Positions 50,001 through 61,646 of a stretch of 64,000 bases of DNA are shown here, in pieces. The notes beneath the pieces are model-generated. The model worked only from the letters and a program-made list of their open reading frames with translations. It ran no database searches and was not told where the DNA came from. The stretch covers positions 27,715,228 to 27,779,227 of the forward strand of contig NC_134676.1 of the NCBI RefSeq assembly GCF_030463565.1, read 5' to 3'. The position numbers and the translations under genes were made by a program. Position 1 is the stretch's first letter. Each line of letters begins with the position of its first letter. The stretch comes from Pelecanus crispus (lineage: Eukaryota > Chordata > Aves > Pelecaniformes > Pelecanidae).

Positions 50001-53000
50001 TCACTGAAGTCTATGGCTTAAAATATGAATCACAAAGTAGATGTAGACTTCAAACACTTAATCAACTTCTACCGTAAACTCACCTGTAAACCGTATTTTA
50101 CCCGTATCTGTTTTAATGCTTTTCTTCTGACTAACTCTCTCTCTTCTTTGCTAAGTGCTGGGCAAACTAAAAGGAAGAACACAGGATTGAATTTCTAATT
50201 AATAATGTAACAATGTTTTGAAACGTCACAACTGTGAGAAATTTTGTTCTAACATTATTACACATAGACACACATACCAAGAAACTATATCATCATGTAT
50301 TGTAGAACTATTCCCAGTTGACAAGAAATTTGTAAGAAAACTGAAGTAACTGTTATGTTTATAAAGCAGAGAGCTATAAGAAAAAACATATCCCCTGATA
50401 ACATGACTAACCAGAAGATTCCTTTTTCCTGTCCAGGCGAAGATGTGCTCTGACTTGTCCTGGTTCACATCCATCACAAGTATCACTGCCAGGATGTATA
50501 TGAAAAGAAAGCACAGTTTCACCAATCTTCACTTCATCTCCATGCTCCAAGATGTAGGGATCACATTTTATTTTAGGCTACAGCAAAAGAAAGTTTTGGC
50601 AGCCATGTTAATTAGTTACTAATGAAGGGCATGAACTCTTATTTCAAGAATACTGCTCATAATTTAGTAATTCAGTTTGGTCTCAACAAATGCAGGCAAG
50701 TATTTAACGACAGTGGGTATTTCACTCTAACAACTGCAACTGTAGTGGATTTTTCCTAAAATAAACCAAACATGAAGTATTTTAAGTGGCCCTAAAAACA
50801 GAAGGGAACCAAGGAAGAGACTGATGTATGACAGATGCCACATAATGGTGTTAGCGAATTGCCATAACATATTTAAAAGGACCACATGACTACAGTTTTC
50901 TGCACAGCGTTATATCAACACGTACTGACCTGGAGAATCTGATTTCCATTAACAACTGTCCCATTCTGACTGCCTTGATCCACAAGAACGTAATTTTGCA
51001 AATCGTGGTCGAAATACACTTCTGCATGGAACTGAGAAATAGAAGCCTAAGTGATATGTTCTTATTAAACAAAGACTTCACAATTTATATGCTATTGTAA
51101 GATTTCAGAACAATTTTGAGGCCTTTTAACCGAGTGGCTCTGGTACCATATAGTATTCCACACCTTGTCATTTCACCCATGTGAAATGTAAATGAATGGG
51201 CCACAACAGCATAAGCTAAAGTACGCTGTTAATAATATAACTCATTTGACTATAAACTGATTCAGTACTGAAAAAGTATATACTTCCAATATGGCACATA
51301 TGCTTTACTTAAAGGACTGCAGAATTCAGTGATACAGCATTTTTAACTGTTTTTATAAATAAAAGGCTTTTTTCTCATAAGGTATGTTACAGCACTCTCA
51401 ATTTCTCTCTTTCAATTAAAAATAAATCTGATCTCATTCTACAGCTTCAGGTTACTCAGTGTTTCATATCCAAAATAGCTCTCCAAATGCCATGCATCTG
51501 TAAATTTCACATAATTCACCTTCAGCTGCATCTTGATGCTCAGGACACAATGACTAGCCATCATTTGCTGTTCCTTTTATATCCTTTCTGATATTGAGAC
51601 TAACATCTAATTTTTTTTGTGTGTTTTGTTGTTGCAAATCTATATAGGTATTGCTCCCAAGCCCACATAGAACAGAGAAAACACAATTGGCCAAACTCAC
51701 AGAGATACACACTACCTCCAAAAATGGCCACTGAGCAAACCAAAATATCAACTTCTATGGCCTACTAAGACTCCCAGTAAAAAACAGAAGTCTAAAAAAG
51801 TTAGTTTCCAATTTGACAAGCAAAGATACCTTTTACTATAGTGAAGAAAAAAACCAAGAGTCAATCTGAGAAGAAAGTGTTCATTTAAAACCAAATCTTT
51901 TCTTATCTTTGAGCAATAGCAGTTGCTACTTCCAGTAATAAAAAAAGAATCAAAATAATATTTTGTAGATTGGCTAGCATTTACAACAGGAATACTCCCA
52001 TAATGGTAGAAAGACTGACTAGCTCATTCAATAGATAATTTAATTTCTACTTCTGTTTTACTGAGTAGAATGATCCCAAACTTCTAAAGATTCTAAGTCT
52101 GCAGGGTGTAGTGTTGTTTTTTTAAAATCTCACTTTACACTCAAGAAAAGCAAGTGCCAAAGTGGTCCACAGCTATCATCTATGATAGCGAGGAAAACAA
52201 ACCGGTAGTTAACTTTTTGTTTCTACAGATATATCATTTATCTTCCTGCCTTTGACTCCTTATCTGCAAAGTGAAATAACTTCTTACATAAAAACTCGGG
52301 TACCCGTGAAGTACTGAAATAGTACCATTACAGAAAAAAAAAGCCTTTTCGCTTCTTCATGCACCCAATTTCAAATACATGCCTGAAAGTCATTAATAGC
52401 AGGGAAAGATTTGCTCTGGAAATTGTTCAGTATGAAATACAGTATGTGACTGATTAATCAGAACTATGATCTGGAACAGACATAAGTAAAGTGTATTTCA
52501 GATACTTGCATTTGCAGATGTTTTTATCAATTTTTGTTTGGATGGTGTCTCTTTGTCAATCTACATTTTCTTTTATTAAGAGTACTGTATTTATGGTCTG
52601 CGTTAAAGTAGTTAGCACATAATTTCTCTTCAATCTTTCTTAACCAGAAGAAAAATTTTCCATTACAATCCGTCACTGAAAGAAATTCTGTTAAATTTTC
52701 AAACTCTCTGTACATCACGTATTTAGATATATTTATATATATATTTATACAGTTGCCTTGAAGAAAAATAAAACAAAACCTGTTGCTCTGAGCTCAACTG
52801 CAAGGATTGGATTACTTTATGAAAAGTCCCAAATAGCTGACATCAATATTTTATACACCATTCATACTTAACAGAGTAATATGTTTTCCTCAATTTCAGT
52901 AACTAAGAAATCCAAGATTCAAAGTATAATTCTTTTACTGTGCATTACACTATGGATTAGTTAAACTCTAATTGAAAAAACACTTAACTTTCCTAGACTT

Positions 53001-56000
53001 TGAAACCACACTGCTGTTCGCATTAAATTCCCATTCAGTAAAATACTGTATGTTTTCCTTTTTCTAACTTCAAATGTGGTGAAACCCCATCTCATTTCAA
53101 AAGGTCTTGAAAAAAAAAATAACATAAGATTTTGCAGAATTTAAAGCCATGAAATCTGCAGCTTCATTCATACACTGATCTACCTTTCAGCAGACAGAAA
53201 TAAGAGTTACCTTACTGACTGCAACTTCAGGAATCTGAAGTGTGTGTCCAACATCTTTTTCCCTAGAAAGAAACAACATGAGAAAGTAAAAATAGGATTA
53301 ATAAGTGGCTTACAAAAGGTGTATTTCAGTTGAACCTTAATGCCATGTTTCTCTTTTGAGCTATTAGGGAGCTCTACAGGTATAAACTACTGTATTGCAA
53401 TATACACAAAGACTTGCTTCACGTCCCTTCTTCCATCTATAAACTATACACAGTAGGCAATGAATGTATGATAAAGCTGTACCTTTAAATTTTTATTTAT
53501 AAACCTGACATTTCAATCTGAACTTTTATACAAGGCCTGTAAATAATAGTCTGAACTCTGCATCCTTCAAGCTCTTCAGTGCATCTTGGCATTGGTCTTC
53601 AATGCTGAAGTTGAATTCTTAGTAGCATTAGGCAAGTAATACAAGCAATGAAAAAGTAATCTGTACAGATTTTTTTTTTTTTTTGTCAAAAACACTGCAG
53701 TACGAAGAGATTTATGTGTTAGTTTCTTATAGTAGGGGATGAGGAAGCAATGCAGCTAGCAAAGGACCTATATGGAAATTGCAAGGAGAATTGTCATCTG
53801 TCAATCTTCACATAAATGTACCTAGAAAACTCCAGCTATAAGAGCAAATCAAACCACATCTATCAGCATTAGATAAAAGCAGCTGAAAAGGGGCAAGGTT
53901 TCCAGTAAGCACAGAAGTAAGCATTAATTCATCATTAAATTCATCATCCACAGTGAACAAACCATTTTTTTTTTTAAATATTAGAACTGTAAGAATGCAT
54001 ACAGGCTAGCACAAACCCCAACTTATTATTTAAAAACGATGAACCAACCCTACTGGAATTTGAATGTGTTAGGAAGTCAAGGATATGCTTCCTTGTGATC
54101 CTGAATTTCTGAAGTGTGTTCTTCCATTTCTGAAAAAGTCACCTTAGTAGCCCAGAAGAAAAGTTTACTCACTTTCTAGAAAACAACAGGTTTCAAAGAA
54201 TGACTTGCAGCTGTGCTGCCATTAGGACTAGACACAAGATCAAGTCATCACTAAAAAATTTTCATGACTGCTGAGCTACATTAACTGCATATGCTGTTAC
54301 CACAGCAAGCATGACATCATGTAACATGACTTAAATTTCTTACCATGGGCTAACCTAACTCAGAGTACCTCACAACTGCTGCACACTAGGAGAACAAGCA
54401 TGAAGAGCAGGGATAAGCAATCCTGAGTGGCTTCCACAGCTTTCAAAGCGACGTACAGTTTCACATATATATAACACATTCCATTCAGTTTTACCTTCCA
54501 ATTGTAGCAGGTTTCACAGCTGTAATAATATAAAGTGATCCAGTCTGTAGAACTGGCGATCTTATTACAATTACTCTGATACAAGGAGGCCAGATCTTTT
54601 CTTCATCTATAATTACAAAAAAAAAAAAAAAAACCCAAACCAACTGTTACTATGAACAAATTACAGTTTTACCCCTATAGTCTATAGTTTTCAAACAACT
54701 GATATACATTCAGCCATTATCTGGCTAAATTCTATGCAACTTTCAGAAAAAGAAATGTATAAGCACATCTGAGAGAAAACTTTGATGATACTACTGTTTC
54801 AAAGGCTTTCTGACTACACACTTAGTGTATTAAAAATGTTTTCCTAATTCTGGTTATTTACATGTGCACAACTGTTTAGTTACACTGATAAAATATAAAT
54901 ACATTCACAGAATTTACTAGCCTATTATAAATTTATGGACCATTAGTCATAACAGCTTAGAATACAATTTTACTTTGAGAAAAGGCAGCACCTTTTTGTT
55001 CACATCACAAACCTAATGCATATAGAACTTCATATCTGACAATTTCTACGGCAGAGGTATTTTTACTAATTTTTACTCTTATTAGCACTATGCACCAATA
55101 CAGATGAGAAAAAAGTAATAGATGAGCCTACAGATGCACACACTTTTCTTCCTCAGTATCTGTTAAGTAATTATATTGTAACAGCTGTATGAATTCGGTT
55201 CTTGGATGTGCATTTGCAGAAACAGTCTCCGATGATCTCAGCTAGAAATAGACATGGTAGGATGGGAAGACATTAGCTCAAAAGGTACTAGGAGGAGAAA
55301 AACTGTCTCCAGTTTTTATTACTCCAGCATTACTGCAGAATTGATTATTAGAAACTAGTAAGAGAAGGAAATTTAACCTAAAAGCCTGATGGTAGCAAGC
55401 ACATTTTCAATCGTATTAGTCGCTCAGAATCTGAGTAGTTGATAAGTAAAGTAATGAAAACAGAAGAAACAAACTGACTATTTAACTGTGAGCAGAATAC
55501 AGGCTGCAGTACGGACTTCTGTAGGTTGTACTTCACTCTGTGATTTGGAACATCCTTTGCATATACGTAGTTCCAATTGGTTGCATTAAGCTTTTCACAG
55601 TTTTGGGGTTTTTTTGCAAGAGCTCATTCAATTCTTGAGGAGGTTTTAAGGACCCAGGAGAACACTTTCTTTGGTACAAAACAGCATATAGGTTTCCTCT
55701 CTATAATAATTTCTTACATGTTGCCACTGTAATACGCACAAAATAGGATTTAAAATAGTACTGAGTACTCCACATTCAACCATGTCACCATGTGGATTCA
55801 TCTTACACTGAATTACATCTGATTGTTTATGAATGGAATCAGAAATATTATACATTAATTGAAGAGAGTTAATACACAGAATTACTGTGAAGTCCGTACT
55901 AGAATCTCTATTTTAGCAATAGACTTTCTTTCCTCTTGTCACTATCCTAATCTAAACAAAGCTTATTCTACCACTGAGGTTTCTACACAAGCACAGGAAG

Positions 56001-56603
56001 TTATACCCCTAAACAGCTTTTACAAAAACACCACTACTTACTTCTGGCTACTATGCAAGTAAAGAGAATGAAACAAATACTGGTAACATATAGCACTTTT
56101 AAATTCAAAGTATCTCAAATCACTGCTGTTTTTTTTTTTTTCTTTTTTTCCTCCCCCTTAATTATCCAAACTGTTTTCTTGCAGTTCATTCTTAATGGGC
56201 TCCTGGAAAAATACAGTAATATCATACACAAAAGCCACAATAATTCACCTTTGTCTTCTGAGTCTTCTGAATCAGCAGTTTCTTCACTTGTTACTTCATC
56301 CTCACTGCTGTAGGCTTCACACTCAGAATCTGTAATTTCACCTTCTTCTGGCTCACTCTCTGTGTCTGCTGTTCTACTGTCATCTGTATATGCTGCAGCA
56401 TCTGGTGTACTTTTGTGTGAATGAGAATTTATGCTGTCTGTAGAAATTGATTCTTTGGCTGTTAAACTGTTTCCTGGTTTTGTGTCCATTTTAGTCTTCT
56501 TTCTTACATTTGGAGACTCTTCTTCTTCGGTAGAACTTACTTGCTCAGTAGTGGAAAAGCAATTCAGACTGTTAGATGATTTCTGCTCTTCTGTGTCCAA
56601 ATC
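46888..56603 (-). CDS. AGGF1: AGGF1, angiogenic factor with G-patch and FHA domains 1: C-terminal 432 codons in nine exons
   Basis: AGGF1 is a vertebrate protein linked to angiogenesis and to RNA/nuclear functions. The human protein is 714 residues long: coiled coil, OCRE repeat region, acidic linker, FHA domain and G-patch. Here nine minus-strand exons join without a phase conflict: 56603-56249, 54606-54495, 53262-53211, 51031-50930, 50577-50412, 50166-50084, 49086-48959, 48003-47904, 47088-46888. All have GT donors and AG acceptors, and total 1296 nt plus TGA. FHA landmarks are TIGR, SKFHAE (SxxH) and SQNGT; the G-patch has KMLEKMGWKKGEGLGKDGGG. The protein ends TPWVKGTVE, as in mammals (TMPWVKGTLE). 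The first exon here corresponds to about human residue 290, so roughly 40% of the protein is encoded beyond 64000 or in exons I could not find. No disabling change is seen. Confidence 0.97.
47904..48003 (-). CDS. AGGF1: AGGF1 exon: G-patch core
   Basis: Window exon 8, 100 nt, acceptor TTTCTTCAAAG, donor CCG|GTAGGT. It encodes EISNSNKGHKMLEKMGWKKG then EGLGKDGGGMKDP. The spaced glycines and GLGKDGGG form the G-patch, a motif that contacts DEAH-box RNA helicases in many proteins. Confidence 0.97.
48959..49086 (-). CDS. AGGF1: AGGF1 exon: linker before G-patch
   Basis: Window exon 7, 128 nt, encoding NTEYEDNKAVKNPKYKDRAG then KRRETIGSEGTFQRDDSPAS and VH plus two bases. The donor is CACGT|GTAAGT. 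The split codon at the junction reads GTT (Val), whereas the human protein has Ser at this point (VHSEI). An alternative cut two bases earlier (CAC|GTGTAA) would shift the frame, so the GTAAGT donor is preferred. Confidence 0.95.
50084..50166 (-). CDS. AGGF1: AGGF1 exon: basic linker
   Basis: Window exon 6, 83 nt, acceptor CCTTTTAG, donor CAG|GTGAGT. It encodes (V)CPALSKEERELVRRKALK then QIRVKYGLQ, a charged probably helical linker between the FHA and G-patch regions (human SKEEKELERRKELKKIRVKY). Confidence 0.97.
50412..50577 (-). CDS. AGGF1: AGGF1 exon: end of FHA domain
   Basis: Window exon 5, 166 nt. It encodes PKIKCDPYILEHGDEVKIGE, then TVLSFHIHPGSDTCDGCEPG and QVRAHLRLDRKKESS. The CDGCEPGQVRAHLRLD block after the FHA fold is identical to the human protein. 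Acceptor GCTGTAG, donor TCTG|GTTAGT. Confidence 0.97.
50930..51031 (-). CDS. AGGF1: AGGF1 exon: FHA domain core
   Basis: Window exon 4, 102 nt, phase 0 at both ends, acceptor TTTCTCAG, donor CAG|GTCAGT. It encodes FHAEVYFDHDLQNYVLVDQG followed by SQNGTVVNGNQILQ, with the conserved FHA NGT loop. It is symmetrical, so skipping would keep the frame but destroy the phosphopeptide-binding fold. Confidence 0.97.
52718..52752. repeat. AT-rich (TATATTTA)n repeat
   Basis: A short TA-rich imperfect repeat in an AGGF1 intron. Confidence 0.6.
53211..53262 (-). CDS. AGGF1: AGGF1 exon: FHA domain, short exon
   Basis: Window exon 3, 52 nt, acceptor TTTCTTTCTAG, donor AAG|GTAACT. It encodes the split arginine and EKDVGHTLQIPEVAVSK. 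The SK pairs with FH in the next exon to form the FHA SxxH motif. Changes from human include ME to VG and VG to VA. Confidence 0.96.
54495..54606 (-). CDS. AGGF1: AGGF1 exon: start of FHA domain
   Basis: Window exon 2, 112 nt. The acceptor is a very long T-tract plus GTAATTATAG; the donor is AG|GTAAAA. It reads (D)EEKIWPPCIRVIVIRSP then VLQTGSLYIITAVKPATIG(R), almost identical to human AGGF1. The GR at the exon junction is the first conserved FHA landmark. Confidence 0.97.
56249..56603 (-). CDS. AGGF1: AGGF1 exon: acidic linker
   Basis: Window exon 1, 355 nt, starting in phase 0 after CTCCCCTCCAG and ending with one base of a split codon before GTGAAT. It begins DLDTEEQKSS (human DLNSEDQKAF) and carries ESPNVRKKTK, a possible basic nuclear-localisation patch. 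It ends in a strongly acidic ESEPEEGEITDSE...EDSEDK segment that is nearly identical to the mammalian EPEEGEITDS block. The serine/threonine-rich middle is weakly conserved. Confidence 0.97.
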
Positions 56604-58563
56604 CTGGAGGGGAGTTATAGAATGTTACATTCTTTACAGATTGAGTTATTCTAAAGTCTGCTATCAGCCTGGAAGTAAATTCTTCGTTAGGAAGAATTAT
56701 TTTTACAACTGTTAAGAAATGGTTAACTTTCCAGAAAGTTTAGCACATGCAGTCAACAGAACATTTCAGTAGAAATATTTTGACATCCTATTAGACATGA
56801 CTGAGACCATCTTCTATTTGGGAAAGTGTGACTGCACTTCTCTTCTAAACTTCACTTATTCCTTCCTCTTTTCTCACACAAAACTTAAGATTCTTGTCCT
56901 CACTTTCAAACTTGTACAACAGCATCTTGAATATTTTCCAGTTTTGCTTTTATGACACTTCTGTCCCTCTCTTACTCAATTCTTGCAATTTGTTTGAAAG
57001 TTCTTTAATTGATCTTCATCATATCTTCCTCCTGTTTTTGTCTTCTCATTTTTTTCCACAATGGTCCAGAATATCTAGAATGCCCACCCATGCTCACCTA
57101 ATAACCTGCTCTTCCTCCTTTCAAAACTGCAACTTTAAAAAAGCCTTTCATCAAGATACTGCAGAGAACTTAAGGTTAATTTATGCTATGTGGAACAGTT
57201 CTACTGAGAATCCATTTTCCACTGCAACAAATTTCTCCATTGAATACCAGACAGATTAGATCAGTGCAGGTTCTTCCATTGCCATTTGATTTCATCAGCA
57301 GCAAAAAGACCATCAACGTTTTTTAACTGAGAAATCTGAAGTTTCAGATTAATTTTTCCAGAGTACCTTGAAAATTAATTCTCAATCTACCAGCCCTGAT
57401 AACCATCTTAAGAAAAAAAAAACAAACCCAAAAACACAAACATGAACACAAATGGCTTTAAAAGATAAATAAATTTTAAAAAAATCTCGGATTGTAAATA
57501 ATTTGCCATCTTGGATTCAGAATGAATGCATTCAATTGCCCTGAATTGTACCAAATATTACAACAGAGCGGTTAAAATAAAAAACATCCTTGACTTTTTT
57601 TCAGTAGGTTTTCATATAGAGCATTTTACATTTCAAGATACATGAATTAATGTGAATGTTAATGTCCTGGAAATTAAAGCACTTCAACTTTTCACAATTG
57701 TAAAAACTCATCCATGGCACAGCTTGCAAGACAAACACAAGAATTCCTCTCAGCCCAGCAGTCAAGCTGTTGGATAGGAATTTACAGTGTACTTCTGAAA
57801 CATCTGCTGTCTGAAGACAGAAGATTCTCAGCAATAATCAGCAAAATTTAAAAGACCTTGAACTAAAGGACTATCAATTTGTTTAGGATTTCTCTATAAT
57901 GCACTTAACCTCCTCCCTGAATCCTCTAAGTATTGGAACTAGGAAGGAACAGGATCACAAGGTCACTGCCTAATGTTGTTTGTTTTAAATAAGAGATGTA
58001 GTAATCCTGCCAAAAGTAAGACTACACAGTTCATATATGTCAGACACACTGATTCCATGAGAAATCTTTTTGGCAAATCGGATTATAGCTTTTATGAATG
58101 ATCTTTTCCAGTGTATTTATCTTCATCTGTATTTATGTTTGGTATGGATATTAGATCAACACCCAATATACCAAGGTGCTCTCCATTCCCATATGTATTT
58201 CTTCCCATAATACTGTGAGTTACCAAAGTTTTTCTAATTTGACAACAGAGAAACTAAATAGTCTGCTCAAATCACAACTGAGGCAAAGCAACAGATGACT
58301 GTGATGCACTGATGCCCCAGTATAATGCTCCAGCCACTCAGCTCTTTATCCACAGTGAATCCAGTGATACTTGTTTTTGGCATCACTTCAGATATTCCGA
58401 ATTAGGAAAAAAAAAAGGCACAGTTTCAAAGCCTAGCTCCTAAAGAGTAGGCTCTCTGTTCTGGGTTGAAAACAGAAATTTTAAAAAAACACTATTATAG
58501 ACAGACCAAGGATTCTGTATGTACATTCTGCCAATATGCCCGTTAAGCCTGTTCTCAGCAGTT
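56604..58563. other. AGGF1: AGGF1 intron upstream of the acidic-linker exon
   Basis: No OCRE or coiled-coil exon of AGGF1 is seen. Short plus-strand open frames (such as 56894-57259) are AT-rich and featureless. The interval is read as intron by position. Confidence 0.6.
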
Positions 58564-59008
58564 TCATAGAATCATAGAATCACAGAATGCTTTGGGTTGG
58601 AAGGGACCTTTAGAAGTCATCTAGCCCAACCCCCCTGCCGTGAGCAGGGACAGCTTTAGATCAGGGTGCTCAGAGCCCCATCCAACCTGACCTTGAATGT
58701 TTCTAGGGATGGGGCCTCCACTACCTCTCTGGGCAACCTGTTCCAGTGCTTCACCACCCTCAGTGTAAAAAACTTCTTCTTTATAGCCAGTCTAAATCTA
58801 TTCTTCTTTAGTTTAAATCCATTACTCATTGTCCTGTCACAACAGGCCTTGCTAAAAAGATTGTCCCCATCCTTCCTGTAGGCTCTCTTTAAGTACTGAA
58901 GGGCCGCAATAAGGTCTCCCCACAGCCTTCTCTTCTCCCCGCTGAACAACCCCAACTCTCTCAGCCTGTCCTTGTAGGAGAGGTGCTCCAGCCCTTGGAT
59001 CATTTTTT
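58564..59008 (-). mobile_element. CR1 retrotransposon fragment in AGGF1 intron
   Basis: On the plus strand it begins with the inverse CR1 tail (TCATAGAATCATAGAATCAC) followed by GGGTTGGAAGGGACC. On the minus strand it encodes the ORF2 C-terminal block without interruption for over 110 codons, from EKMIQGLEHL through GLFSGEKRRLWGDLIAALQY and VVKHWNRLPREVVEAPSLE to a natural stop near 58656. The open frame suggests a fairly young insertion, truncated 5' at about 59008. It shares orientation with AGGF1, so it would be transcribed in the pre-mRNA. Confidence 0.95.
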
Positions 59009-61021
59009 CCACTATTACTACAATCATCTGTTAAGAAAGCAAATAAACTAAATAGTTAAGTACTCATAAAAATGTAGTCTTTGCATTTAGAAATCCTTGT
59101 ACAAAATTGAGGATTTTAAAATTGCATTCCTAAAGAATATGTATTTTGAGCCCTTTATGATTTCACAGATTTGTATTAAAATGCACATCTTGATGGTGTC
59201 TATACATTAAACTTGGGGATGCTGAATATATTCTTAAAGCATCTGAGGAGGTCTCTACTCATGCTGAAGAAATCCTTTTCCATTATATGTGACTACTAGT
59301 ACTAACACAAAGCGTATGTAGCATGCATGAAAGTGTAACTACACAAACAGCACCTGGCCTCCATACAGCCACTTCTTAAAAACCAGGAACCAGTGGTAAA
59401 CAGAATATTCAGTAAATATCATCCTGAATGACCTAACAAATTCTAGCAATGTACTTCATTTCTCAATAGCAGGATATTTAAGTTTTCATCCCAAACTAAT
59501 GACAGAACACACAAAGTATGCAAGTACATGTTCATTCTAACCATGTTTGTTACACCATGATACTAGGCACATACATTCCTTTGTATGTTGCTTTGCCTAA
59601 TATATCTAAACGGGCAGTAGACCTACCCCAACAGTCATATGTCGGATATGGATTGACTCTATCTGATTCAGCTTTGAAAAAACTTTGTATCTACTGGCTA
59701 TCGCCACATGATCTCTGGCTTTTCTCTCACTAAGCACGAGTAAAGTTGAGAGGTGGGATGAATCTGATCCATAATAAACTATTTCTTAACTACAGGGTTG
59801 AGTCGGTTCATATTTCTGCATCCCTGACAGACAGCCAAAGGTACAAGCGAAATCAGGATTTTTATGTATCCCATGAGGAGTGATCTTATAAGAACTACAA
59901 ATCATGTTTGTGTGACTGGAATTGACGGTTTTGCTTTGTAATCAGTAGTTTGTGGCCTATTCTTTATAAGAACCTTCTGAAGTGCAGATTGGCCTACTTA
60001 CAATATATACATGAATGATGATAGTAACTGAAGTGTTTTTAATGAAAAATTAAAAATATTTTAAGCATTTAACTACACTTTTTACTTTACTGTGACAGAG
60101 AAAGGCATTTTGTCTCTCAGAACTTCACATTTTTCTGTATTATGCCTGATCAGCATCCATGTTCATGCAACTCTTCAGCATGCCTACAAATTAGAACTTA
60201 AAAATTATTGTGAGCATAATGAGCTTAATTCTAATAAATGTACTGTTTAAACTGTATTTTTTTCTAAATCAATTTATTTTATACAAAACATACAAATATG
60301 TACAAATACAGCTTTTCGGAAATGCTTCCTGGTTTGCTAGAAGTTCAGTAGGTGACTTAATGGAATCATGGGTACTCAACGCCCTCATCTAAAGGGCTGA
60401 ATGTTAGATATTTAGTACTGGCTCTCTCCATGTGAAATATTAATCTCAAATTCAGTATTTTACTAAAGAAACATTTTGAAACAGTTTAAAATAGCTCTTT
60501 CACTCAGATAATTAAGTTTTCACTTGCTAGCATGGTTTCACAAGTACTTCAGTTACTGTCTTCCACCCTACATAATACTTGAATTTCCAGTGCAAAAAAA
60601 TCTAATTAAAAGTCAGAAAGAGAGTAAAGCTCTTCCTATATCATAAAGAAGCCATTTCATACACTGGTGGACACCTCTGAAATACAGGAAACAAATACCT
60701 GCCTTACCTAATGAACACATAGTTTGTTTAGTCAGGACACCCTACATTAATACAATGATGCTAAATATGTCTCTTCCCAAATATTCTAGAATGCCATCAA
60801 AGTTTTCTTCAGATGTTCTACTTATACAGTGTTTCAAATATATTTCAAAGTTACTTTGCAGATGAACTGATTTGGATCAAATAGCTTGGAAAAAAATATT
60901 AATTCCTCTAGGAAAATAAGAATCTAAACATAAACTACTAGATATTACTTTTTCTTTAATAAAAATATCAAGGTTAAAGGTAAACATCCACGGACTAATG
61001 TGTTTGGCGTCTCAACTCTAC
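59009..61021. other. AGGF1 upstream intron, nothing recognised
   Basis: AT-rich unique sequence between the CR1 fragment and the exon-like segment at 61022. No coding exon, RNA gene or mobile element recognised. Confidence 0.5.
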
Positions 61022-61091
61022 CTTCACCAGAAGCTGCCAATCCAAAAGAAGAAATCTTCAGATTAGCCATGGTTTCTGTCAACTGACGTAC
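61022..61091 (-). CDS. Exon-like segment B, identity unknown
   Basis: On the minus strand a 70-nt segment follows a fair acceptor (ATTCGTCCCATCTTTAG) and meets a donor (GAAG|GTAGAG). Its open frame reads VRQLTETMANLKISSFGLAA then SGE plus one base. It starts in phase 0, which matches the phase-0 end of segment A at 61576. It does not match any part of AGGF1 that I know and its phase-1 end cannot join directly to the phase-0 exon at 56603. It may be an unannotated or alternative exon, or a chance arrangement. Confidence 0.25.
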
Positions 61092-61494
61092 CTAAAGATG
61101 GGACGAATATCAGCAAAAAGTAAACTACATGTGATAAAAAAAAATCACCGCTTCAAGAGTTCTATTGGAATAACTACTACAAAAGCCTTGTCTCTCCTAC
61201 AGAAGCAGCTAGGGTGTGTCTATAATGAAAGAGGATATGGCACAAGTTAATTTTGAGCACCATGCTGAAATAAAATTTATTAGACAGTAGTTTAAGAATA
61301 AATGATAAAAATAATTTCTGGAAAAAAAATTAGTGTATGTCAGACCCTGCATCTGAATTTTCTAATGGTCCCAATCCAGCAAGTAGAACTACATGATCAC
61401 TATTACACACAGTCTATTCTCCAATCTGTACAGAAGTACTGGATCTAGATATTGGCCCAGGGATCACATTATCATTGATGCCACCTTGTGATCT

Positions 61495-61556
61495 GTTTTG
61501 GGTTTTGGTGGTGTGGGGTGTTTTTTTGTTTTGTTTTGTTTGTTTGTTTTTTTTAA
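61495..61556. repeat. G/T- and T-rich low-complexity tract
   Basis: The plus strand holds GTTTTGGTGGTGTGGGG followed by runs of T and TTTTG units, adjacent to exon-like segment A. On the minus strand this reads as an A-rich stretch immediately after the segment A donor. Confidence 0.6.
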
Positions 61557-61575
61557 CTTTTCCAAATTTACTCAC

Positions 61576-61646
61576 TTGAAGGTTTTTCTTATACAGGAGA
61601 TAATTATTGTATTTCTTGTCCCACTTTTTTTTCTTTTTTCCCACCA
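61576..61646 (-). CDS. Exon-like segment A, identity unknown
   Basis: On the minus strand a 71-nt segment follows a T-rich acceptor (GATATTTTTTTGTAG) and ends at a perfect donor (CAA|GTGAGT). The frame reads VGKKKKKWDKKYNNYLLYKK then NLQ, a lysine- and tyrosine-rich sequence, and ends in phase 0. With segment B it makes 141 nt, an exact multiple of three. No family is recognised. The lysine run comes from an A-rich tract, which lowers confidence. Confidence 0.22.

Noticed and set aside
56115..56248. Extension of the AGGF1 acidic frame beyond 56249
   Set aside because: The frame reads on into intron after DSEDK, but a GTGAAT donor at 56248 and the perfectly matching next exon at 54606 show where the exon ends.
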